This document shows positions 7,827-14,980 of a DNA stretch of 34,150 nt, piece by piece. Positions within the stretch are counted from its first letter, which is position 1. Every line of letters begins with the position of its first letter. The DNA is taken from NCBI GenBank assembly GCA_004377135.1, contig SOHS01000160.1:1-34150 (forward strand). The letters are read 5' to 3'. The position numbers were made by a program, and so were the translations under genes. The notes under the pieces were generated by a model. It ran no database searches and was not told where the DNA came from. It saw only the letters and a list, made by a program, of their open reading frames with translations. This DNA is from Dehalococcoidia bacterium (GTDB lineage Bacteria; Chloroflexota; Dehalococcoidia; GIF9; AB-539-J10).

Positions 7827-8834
7827 ATGGAAAATAAGAACCCGAAGAAGATGCGTACAATCACTCTTGAAGAGCATTATGCAACCCCGGCTTTCATGGA
7901 AGCCTCAAAACACCGTCTGAGGGACCAGGCGAAAAAGTTATCAGACCGAGGTCCGGGACCAACGCTCATTGATAGACTATGTGATCTTGGTGATTTAAGG
8001 ATCGAAGAGATGGATGCCGCAGGTATTGATATGCAGGTTTTGTCGCTAACTTCTCCAGGTGTCCAGCAGATGGAGGCGGCTGAAGCAGTGGTGATCGCCC
8101 ATGAACAAAATGATTATCTGGCAGATCGTGTGAAGTATTATCCAGAACGGTTCGTGGGATTTGCAGCTTTGCCGACTCCAGTTCCAGACCAAGCGGCCGA
8201 GGAGTTAGAACGTACAGTAAGTAAATATGGTTTCAAAGGGGCAGCCATCATGGGTCACACCCGGGGGCGCTACCTGGATGATGAATTCTTCAGGCCAATC
8301 CTAGAAAGTGCCTCCGTGCTCAAAGTTCCGATCTATATTCATCCAACACCACCTCCCCAAAAGGTCATCGAGGCCTCTTATACTGGAAATTATACGCCAA
8401 ACGTGGCAGTATTGTTATCGACCATGGCCTGGGGCTGGCATATTGAAACTGCAATACACTCCCTGCGTCTTGTCGCCAGCGGAGCATTTGACCGTTATCC
8501 AGATCTACAGATTTTGATTGGACATCTGGGTGAAGCTATTCCGTTCATGCTTTCGAGAATTGATCAAAAATTATCCAGGGAACAGACGCATCTGGAACGA
8601 TCTGCTGGAGCCTATTTCCGCGAGAACTTCTCTTACACCTTCAGTGGTTTCAATTATCTCCCAGCTTTTCTCGACCTACTACTTCAGGTCGGAGTCGACC
8701 GGATCCTATTCTCCGCGGATTATCCTTATGCGTCGATGGAGTCAGCGCGAAATTTCTTGGACCAACTCCCAGTGAGCCCTGCCGACAAAGAGCAAATCGC
8801 CCATGGTAATGCTGCGCGCCTTCTGCAGATTTAA
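7827..8834 (+). CDS. Amidohydrolase-2 family metal enzyme (aromatic-acid decarboxylase group)
   Basis: 335 residues forming a TIM-barrel enzyme of the ACMSD / gamma-resorcylate decarboxylase group. The N-terminal TLEEHYATP carries E15 and H17; the other metal or catalytic residues are H172 (YIHPTPPP), H233 (IGHLGEAIPF) and D298 (FSADYPYAS). This Glu/His...His...Asp set is known from reversible, non-oxidative decarboxylases such as 2,3-dihydroxybenzoate and gamma-resorcylate decarboxylase, so a role in decarboxylating (or carboxylating) a hydroxylated aromatic acid is a fair guess. Other amidohydrolase reactions remain possible. GGAG lies 14 bases before the ATG. It is convergent with the AOR-family gene, 99 bp away, and the two may have travelled together on the island. 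Confidence 0.82.
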   Translation: MENKNPKKMRTITLEEHYATPAFMEASKHRLRDQAKKLSDRGPGPTLIDRLCDLGDLRIEEMDAAGIDMQVLSLTSPGVQQMEAAEAVVIAHEQNDYLADRVKYYPERFVGFAALPTPVPDQAAEELERTVSKYGFKGAAIMGHTRGRYLDDEFFRPILESASVLKVPIYIHPTPPPQKVIEASYTGNYTPNVAVLLSTMAWGWHIETAIHSLRLVASGAFDRYPDLQILIGHLGEAIPFMLSRIDQKLSREQTHLERSAGAYFRENFSYTFSGFNYLPAFLDLLLQVGVDRILFSADYPYASMESARNFLDQLPVSPADKEQIAHGNAARLLQI

Positions 8835-8933
8835 ATCAGATAGCTCATAAACTCTGTAAAATGGATAATTAGATAACATCTGTTGAGTTAATCGGACAAT
8901 AAGGTCATACGTACTTATTCATATTTGCAAATG

Positions 8934-10739
8934 TTATTTGTTGATGCCGAGTTTGTCCAGAAGTGAATTATCAGGATTACCGGTTGATAAGTCCCAACCC
9001 AAAGCGCGGTAGTAATCATCCTTCAGCTTCTCCAGGGGAACCACTTCTCCTTTGGTTGGGCCGTCGGGCTTGGGTTCATTTAATAATCTTCCTGGCAGCG
9101 TGTCGTCTTCTCGTGTAATGCCTTCACGCATATTGAATAGCCGTTCCCGACATATAATTCTCATACCTGCTTCTTTCAGATCATCAAATGCCCAAGCTTC
9201 TCCAAATAAGGATGAGACATTCTTATCTACGGAGCCAAATACCTGCCGCCCAAATACACAGCATGGAATGGAATCTGCGATCATCTGGCCAATAGCCATA
9301 TTCTTTACCTGCTCCCCTTTGCCTTCTAATTGCAGTCTTGTTCCATCATGGATTTCCACTCTAGCCACCACTCCGTAACCATGATGGCATCCTCCCCGAT
9401 TGTTAATCGCAAATTGTAGGGCTTGGCCGTTGGCACCCCGGCACTCATAGCCACCAAGCTCCAGACCTTTAGCCTGTATGGCAAATGACTCAGACCCTTT
9501 AATTTCTTGTGATGCTCTTCTCACCCCTTCTGATAGCAGCAAGCCGAACCCCTCTTGACTCACTATTTTCTTCAGCATCGCAATCATCGCTTTATCGTCG
9601 CCAAACCGAAGCTCAATGCCATCGGTGTCTGTTGTCCCTATAAGCCCCTTTTCAAAGCATTCCATGGCAAAGCCAATACTTGATCCGGCTGACATGGTGT
9701 CAATACCATTTTCATCACATATCTGGTTCGCAGCAATAATAGCATCCAGTTTGTCAACCCCACAACTCGGGCCAAAGGCATAAATTGTCTCGTACTCAGG
9801 GCCATCACAGTGTGCGCCCTGATAAGGCCCTTTTTCGACCTCCATATATAGAGAACAAGGTGTAGGACAAAAGGGACCACAAGGCTTGTTCTGCCAGGTC
9901 CACTCTTTCTCATGAGAGGGGAAGCTCAGCCTCTCGGCACCTTCAAATGTTCCTCCTTGCCAGTTTCGTGTAGGCAGCAGCCCCAGCTTATTTAGTGTAT
10001 CAACGCTCATGCGTGTACCGTAGCGGCGCCACAAAGTTGCCCATTGTTCGTTTTCCTTTACTCTACTCAAGATATCCTTTCTTATCTTTTCAAATCCGTC
10101 CCTGTCACCAACTTCTATCTTTCCATCTCCATAGATCACTATCCCCTTAAGCTTTTTAGACCCCATAACACAGCCTGAACCCCCTCTGCCAAAAGCACGA
10201 TAGACAGGACCATCAACCATGATAGCCGCGTATCTAAGCAACCTTTCTCCGGCCGGACCAATTGCCATTGTGGCTGCCTTCCTTGCCGATAAGCCTCCCA
10301 GCATTACTCGCTGTGCTTCACCGGATTCCATACCCCACAAAGGGGTGGCGTCCTTGAACTCAACCTTCTGGTTATTTATCTCAAGATAAGTCGGAGAATC
10401 AGCAATGCCGGCAACGTCAATGGCCCATAAACCAGCCTTTCTCATTTGATGTCCAATCGTGCCGCTGGACATTGCATATAAATAGATGCCAGTCAGTGGC
10501 GACTTGGTATTAATAACTGTCTTGGAAGAATAGGACAAATTTGTACCGTTTGATGGGCCAGCAGTAAATATAAGGTGATTCTTCTCACCTAAAGGGTCAA
10601 TCCGCGGGGGTACTGAGTTGTATAAAAGATAGGCTCCCAGACCTCTACCCCCTATATACTGGTTAATTATCCTATCTGGGATCTCTTCGACTCGGTAAGA
10701 CCTGTTCGACAGGTCTATCCTCAGTATCTGGTTTGCCAT
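8934..10739 (-). CDS. Aldehyde:ferredoxin oxidoreductase-family tungsten/molybdenum enzyme
   Basis: 601 residues from the ATG at 10739, chosen because GAAAGGAG lies six bases ahead; an in-frame ATG at 10793 has no such site. The N-terminal domain (MANQILRIDLSN...YIGGRGLGAYLLY) and the pterin-binding FTAGPSNGT and FGRGGSGCVMGSKKLKGI segments are diagnostic for the AOR family. Cluster cysteines C287, C291 and C295 (CGPFCPTPC) are present, spaced CxxxCxxxC instead of the classical CxxCxxxC, and a late cysteine in ICRERLFNMREG fits the fourth ligand. Such enzymes oxidise aldehydes to acids with ferredoxin, or, in the BamB branch, reduce aromatic-CoA rings; the substrate is not resolved. No separate ferredoxin gene adjoins it. 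It is the largest cargo gene of the island. Confidence 0.88.
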   Translation of the reverse strand: MANQILRIDLSNRSYRVEEIPDRIINQYIGGRGLGAYLLYNSVPPRIDPLGEKNHLIFTAGPSNGTNLSYSSKTVINTKSPLTGIYLYAMSSGTIGHQMRKAGLWAIDVAGIADSPTYLEINNQKVEFKDATPLWGMESGEAQRVMLGGLSARKAATMAIGPAGERLLRYAAIMVDGPVYRAFGRGGSGCVMGSKKLKGIVIYGDGKIEVGDRDGFEKIRKDILSRVKENEQWATLWRRYGTRMSVDTLNKLGLLPTRNWQGGTFEGAERLSFPSHEKEWTWQNKPCGPFCPTPCSLYMEVEKGPYQGAHCDGPEYETIYAFGPSCGVDKLDAIIAANQICDENGIDTMSAGSSIGFAMECFEKGLIGTTDTDGIELRFGDDKAMIAMLKKIVSQEGFGLLLSEGVRRASQEIKGSESFAIQAKGLELGGYECRGANGQALQFAINNRGGCHHGYGVVARVEIHDGTRLQLEGKGEQVKNMAIGQMIADSIPCCVFGRQVFGSVDKNVSSLFGEAWAFDDLKEAGMRIICRERLFNMREGITREDDTLPGRLLNEPKPDGPTKGEVVPLEKLKDDYYRALGWDLSTGNPDNSLLDKLGINK

Positions 10740-10799
10740 ACATTTGCTCCTTTCGTCATCAAGCGTCTCGTTGAACTTGGCTATCCAGGGCATGATTTC

Positions 10800-10935
10800 C
10801 TATTTTGAGTCAAGGTAGTCAACGGCCTCGAAGCAGGCGCGTGATGCCTTCACTCACCAGGTACATATAAATGCAATCACTAATCTCCTGGTCTCTGACA
10901 GAATGGCTTATGAAAACATCATGACTCGCGAATCT
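10800..10935 (-). pseudogene. TIR-domain relic
   Basis: On the minus strand from 10935 the reading RFASHDVFISHSVRDQEISD continues for some 16 residues to VSEGIT. DVFISHSxxD with a following helix and SEGI is the box-1 region of a TIR domain (compare DVFISYSxKDKxIAD...LExxGI in bacterial TIR proteins). After GIT the frame changes: one frame ends in LLRGR-stop, the next reads RACFEAVDYLDSK-stop at 10800. No box 2/3 follows and there is no start codon with a ribosome site, so this is a fragment about 45 residues long. It lies between the AOR gene and the integrase relic. TIR proteins often belong to anti-phage or NAD+-cleaving systems; this piece cannot act. Confidence 0.5.
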
Positions 10936-11056
10936 ATAAATACCATAGTGCGGACACAAAGTCAAAGAACAGGGACTTTAATATAGGAGAGAAGCGACAC
11001 CAGGGACACTTTTTTAGCCTCTGGATGCTACTTGCCTCTTTGAATCTTCCCTGTGA

Positions 11057-11421
11057 AGAACCGCGGGTCAAGATAAATTAGGAATACTACTAAAAGACGA
11101 TGATTTGATATTCAGCACACTGGAAGGCAAGCCATTGCGCCATAACACGGTAAGCAGAGCGTGGATTATGCTGGCCGCTCGTGCTGGCCTAAAGGTTATC
11201 AGGCTTCACGATGCAAGGCATACCCATGCTAGTTTAATGCTCAAGCAAGGAGTACACCCCAAAATAGTGCAGGAGCGGCTAGGTCATGCTTCAATAAAAA
11301 TAATCTCGCTACATATTCCCATGTAGCACCCGGCCTTCAAGAAGCCGCTGCGGAGAGTTTTGCTAAACTGGTGTCGCCAAAGTATAATGGGGAAGCCGAA
11401 CCTGTTCAAGAGCATTATTAG
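11057..11421 (+). pseudogene. Tyrosine recombinase C-terminal relic, frameshifted
   Basis: The C-terminal catalytic part of a phage-type integrase. The frame opens after a stop at 11054-11056 and has the box-II motif LHDARHTHASLML (the R-H-x-x-H of the catalytic core) and QERLGHASI. An indel near 11300 then throws it out of frame; the expected end, TYSHVAPGLQEAAAESFAKL with the nucleophilic tyrosine, continues in the +1 frame to a stop at 11419-11421. The N-terminal half is missing. The relic ends 55 bp before tRNA-Ser(CGA), where the integrase of a tRNA-targeting element would be expected. It is the best marker that 5616-11515 was mobile, and its decay suggests that the island is now fixed. 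Confidence 0.8.
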
Positions 11422-11437
11422 CAAATTATTAGCAAAA
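11416..11437 (+). repeat. 22-bp direct repeat, island right copy
   Basis: Identical to 5773-5794. It overlaps the last codons of the integrase relic and ends 39 bp before the tRNA-Ser(CGA) gene. Confidence 0.6.
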
Positions 11438-11476
11438 ATGCTTTATGTAAGGGCTTGGCGGCAAAAATTAGCTTTG

Positions 11477-11561
11477 GGAGAGGTGACCGAGTGGTTTATG
11501 GTGCCGCTCTCGAAAAGCGGTGGGCAGAAATGCCTCGTGGGTTCGAATCCCACCCTCTCCG
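11477..11561 (+). tRNA. tRNA-Ser (anticodon CGA), right attachment site
   Basis: Acceptor arms GGAGAGG/CCTCTCC with discriminator G; anticodon arm CCGCT-CTCGAAA-AGCGG gives CGA; a long class II variable arm (TGGGCAGAAATGCCTCG); T arm GGGTTCGAATCCC. CCA is not encoded. Its first 39 bases are duplicated at 5616-5654, so the crossover point lies in or near the anticodon loop. Confidence 0.95.
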
Positions 11562-11562
11562 C

Positions 11563-11947
<385 letters not shown>

Positions 11948-13252
11948 ATGAAAAATGCTAAGGAAGTTAAGAAATCTGCCGGCTCAGCTAGTTCTGATTT
12001 ACTTCTATCTGATCAGGGCAGCAAGGCTGAGAAATATTATCATGACCTTGTAGCTTTGAGTCGAGTCTCGGCGGCAATCAGTGGTCTACTGGACTTGGAT
12101 GCTATTCTTAATATTGGCTTAGATAATGTGCTTAACATCATGAACGGGACCGTTGGAGGAATAATGCTCCTGGATGAACCTAGTCAGACATTATCCTACC
12201 AAGTCTATCACGGTCTGTCTGATACGTATGCTGAAGAAATGCGTCTAAAAGTTGCCGAGGGAATTGCCGGAAAAGTAGCTCAAAGCGGCAGGGCAATACT
12301 AGTGGAGGACATTTCCTCAGAATCAAATGCCGCTCGGATTGACCTGATAAGTTCAGAAGGTTTAAAGGCATTCATAAGCGTCCCCCTCCGAGCGAAAGAC
12401 AATGTTCTAGGGGTGATGAATGTTGCTAGCCATATGTCGCATCGCTTTACCAAAGAAGATGTGCATCTCCTGCACTCGATTGGGGATCAACTTGGCACAG
12501 CCATTGAGCAGGCAAGACTTCATGAGAGGCTTAGGAAGGCACGGGAACGATTACGCAAACTTGCACGACAGAACCTTGTGGCAGAGGAGGAGGAACGGAG
12601 GAGAATTGCTCGTGAGCTACATGATGAGACCAGTCAATCTCTCTCCGGGATAGCACTTCAGCTAGAAGCGCTGTTGGAAATGTCCTCGAAGTCTGGTAAT
12701 CAAGATGCTGAATTAATTGCTGGACTGAAGAAAGTCCAATCGCTGACAGTGCAGGTACATAAAGAAGTAAGTAGGGTAATTTCCAATCTCCACCCTGCTG
12801 TATTGGATACGCTGGGGTTAGTCGCTGCTGTTCGCCAGCATGCCCACAGTAGGCTTCAGCCCTTGAACATTAACGTAACAATGGAGGTTAGAGGGACTGA
12901 GATTAGGTTTCCTCCTGATGTAGAAGCTGCTATTTTCCGCGTTGTCCAGGGAGCCATTGGCAATATTGTCAAGCATTCTAAAGCAAAGAATGCTTCCATA
13001 GTGCTGGTGTATCAACCAGATGAGTTCTCGCTACGTATTAGCGATGATGGGCAAGGATTTGATGTTTCCAAACTCACCGATGTAGAGGAAAGTGGGCGAG
13101 GCCGTGGATTATTCAGTATGAGAGAGAGGATCGGCTTCCTTGGCGGCACCAGCGGTGTTGAGTCTAAGATTGGAGCAGGAACTACGCTTTGGGCTAAAGT
13201 TCCAATAGGTCAAGACATTATATATGACGAAAATAAGGGTACTGGTGACTGA
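11948..13252 (+). CDS. GAF-domain sensor histidine kinase (NarX/DegS class)
   Basis: 434 residues, no membrane segment, so a cytoplasmic sensor. A GAF domain spans about residues 40-190 (DAILNIGLDNVL...AGKVAQSGRAILVEDIS...FISVPL...DNVLGVMNV). A coiled-coil linker (LHERLRKARERLRKLARQ) leads to a HisKA_3 domain with phospho-acceptor H225 in RRIARELHDETSQSLSGI. The HATPase domain follows, with the N box near GNIVKHSKAKNAS, G1 at ISDDGQGFD and G2 at GRGLFSMRERIGFLGG. Its partner regulator begins inside its 3' end (29-bp overlap). GAF domains bind small ligands or redox cofactors; the signal is unknown. The next operon encodes iron-sulphur redox proteins, so a redox signal is plausible. The ribosome site before the ATG is weak. 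Confidence 0.9.
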   Translation: MKNAKEVKKSAGSASSDLLLSDQGSKAEKYYHDLVALSRVSAAISGLLDLDAILNIGLDNVLNIMNGTVGGIMLLDEPSQTLSYQVYHGLSDTYAEEMRLKVAEGIAGKVAQSGRAILVEDISSESNAARIDLISSEGLKAFISVPLRAKDNVLGVMNVASHMSHRFTKEDVHLLHSIGDQLGTAIEQARLHERLRKARERLRKLARQNLVAEEEERRRIARELHDETSQSLSGIALQLEALLEMSSKSGNQDAELIAGLKKVQSLTVQVHKEVSRVISNLHPAVLDTLGLVAAVRQHAHSRLQPLNINVTMEVRGTEIRFPPDVEAAIFRVVQGAIGNIVKHSKAKNASIVLVYQPDEFSLRISDDGQGFDVSKLTDVEESGRGRGLFSMRERIGFLGGTSGVESKIGAGTTLWAKVPIGQDIIYDENKGTGD

Positions 13253-13877
13253 CGACCATGCCATCATACGCGATGGTATTTGTGCCTTGCTTTCTCTCAC
13301 CGGGGATATAGAAGCAGTAGGTGTGGCCGCCAATGGAAAGGAAGCATTAGAAATGGTCAGGGAGCTTACGCCTGATGTGGTACTCATGGATATCGCTATG
13401 CCTATTATGGGCGGGGTGGAGGCTATAAGAAGGATACGTAAGGAATTTCCCAAGGTAAAAGTATTGGCGCTGACCCAATATGATGACAAAGCTTATGTAT
13501 TCCCAGTGATTGAAGCTGGAGCCTCTGGCTTCATCAGTAAGACAGCAGCATCTTCGGAACTTACCGCTGGTATCCGCTCCGTTCATCGGGGGGATTCCTT
13601 CCTGTCTCCTTCCGTAGCGAGGTTTTTAGTCGAGGATTATCAACAAATAGCCAGTATGAAAGGAAGTCAGGATCCCTACGAGCAGCTAACGAATCGGGAA
13701 AGAGAAGTGCTTAAACTGGTGGCGGAGGGACATACTACCCAAGAAATAGCGGCTATGTTAGTGCTTAGCCCAAAAACAGTGGAGAGGCATAAGACCAATC
13801 TTATGAGCAAGCTTGATATCCACAATCGTACTGAGCTGGTTAAATATGCCCTGCGCAAGGGCATTATCACCGTCTGA
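13224..13877 (+). CDS. NarL/LuxR-family response regulator
   Basis: 217 residues. Receiver domain: acidic pair D10-D11 (VTDDHAI), phospho-acceptor D56 (VVLMDIAMP), conserved threonine in LALTQYD and lysine in FISKTAAS. The C-terminal LuxR-type HTH (about residues 150-212) reads LTNREREVLKLVAEGHTTQEIA followed by LSPKTVERHKTN. It overlaps the upstream kinase gene by 29 bp, which makes the two a cognate pair expected to be coupled in translation. The DNA target is unknown; the divergent-free layout, with the redox operon directly downstream, suggests that operon as a candidate. Confidence 0.93.
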   Translation: MTKIRVLVTDDHAIIRDGICALLSLTGDIEAVGVAANGKEALEMVRELTPDVVLMDIAMPIMGGVEAIRRIRKEFPKVKVLALTQYDDKAYVFPVIEAGASGFISKTAASSELTAGIRSVHRGDSFLSPSVARFLVEDYQQIASMKGSQDPYEQLTNREREVLKLVAEGHTTQEIAAMLVLSPKTVERHKTNLMSKLDIHNRTELVKYALRKGIITV

Positions 13878-14098
13878 GATTATTACCTCGTAGTCTTCGC
13901 GATACTACTTATTTCCCATACCCCACTAATGGGAAGCGTTATCCACATAAATGAGCGATTAACTGTAGAAAATTGCGGTGATATTTCCCTACCTTCTGGG
14001 GTAAACACCTCTATTCCTTCAGTAGACTGGTTATTATAATTTGTAGTAGCAGGCTAAAATAAGCTTCTAAAAACGTGTAGTTGGCAAGGGGGTGCAAG

Positions 14099-14926
14099 AT
14101 GGAAAAGAACGCTAAAATTCTGCTGGTGGATGATGAGTCAGAGTTCATCGAGGATATGCGAGCTAAATTACTGGCAAAAGGTTGGCAGGTGTTTACCGCT
14201 GGTAATAGATTACAGGCAGAAGAGATAGCGCATCACGAAAAACCTGACCTGATTATTTTAGGAACAATAATGCCGCGTGGAGATGCCTTTCATTTGCACC
14301 AGTGGTTAAAACAGAACCCCAATTTCAGAGAAGTGCCTCTCATTGTGGTTGATGCCCCACCGGAAAAGCGTCTGATTAAGGGGTGGCGTATGGACGAGGG
14401 CTTGAAGCTTGAAGCCGAACAATATTTAATCAAGCCAGTCGAGTCAGATTCAGTAGTGGTCTGGGCTGAGAAATTCCTGGATAAGACACTGAGGAGAATC
14501 AAGGTACTGGTGGTAGATGACCATTCTGTAGTCAGGGAAGGAATTTGCGCACTGCTGAGTCTGCAAAAAGACATGGAGGTAATAGGTGAAGCTGTTGACG
14601 GAAGAGATGCTATTGATAAAGTGCAGCGTCTCATGCCGAACGTAGCGGTGATGGATATAGTCATGCCGGTGATGAGCGGACTTGAAGCAACGAAACGAAT
14701 AACCGAGGAATACCCGGAGACAAAGATTTTGATTCTAACCCAATATGACGAAGAAGAGAACATGTTTGTTGCTAAGCAGGTAGGGGCTTACGGCTTTATT
14801 GCCAAGAGCGCTGCCAGTTCCGACCTCTTGACTGGCATAAGGACAGTAGGTGGAGGAAGATACTTCCCCCGGTCTTTTGCCTACGTGTCTGCCAACTGGC
14901 CGGAGGGTCTGGATAAAAATAAATAA
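14099..14926 (+). CDS. Tandem-receiver protein with a degenerate first receiver and no output domain
   Basis: 275 residues from the ATG at 14099, preceded by AAGGGGGTG; an in-frame TTG at 14081 would use that ribosome site as coding sequence. Receiver 1 (residues 5-127) keeps the acidic pair D11-D12 and lysine of YLIKPVE, but the phospho-acceptor position is glycine (LIILGTIMP, G55). Receiver 2 (134-255) is complete, with D139-D140-D141, D186 (VAVMDIVMP) and K236, and resembles the receiver of the preceding NarL-type regulator, yet the protein ends about 20 residues later with no HTH. It may act as a phosphate sink, a competitor for the kinase or a protein-binding switch. It lies between the two-component pair and the redox operon, with a 54-bp gap to the latter. 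Confidence 0.85.
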   Translation: MEKNAKILLVDDESEFIEDMRAKLLAKGWQVFTAGNRLQAEEIAHHEKPDLIILGTIMPRGDAFHLHQWLKQNPNFREVPLIVVDAPPEKRLIKGWRMDEGLKLEAEQYLIKPVESDSVVVWAEKFLDKTLRRIKVLVVDDHSVVREGICALLSLQKDMEVIGEAVDGRDAIDKVQRLMPNVAVMDIVMPVMSGLEATKRITEEYPETKILILTQYDEEENMFVAKQVGAYGFIAKSAASSDLLTGIRTVGGGRYFPRSFAYVSANWPEGLDKNK

Positions 14927-14980
14927 TCCCCTTCGGAAAGCCTTACCCCAACCTGCTGGGTTATGAAGGAGGATATTGGT

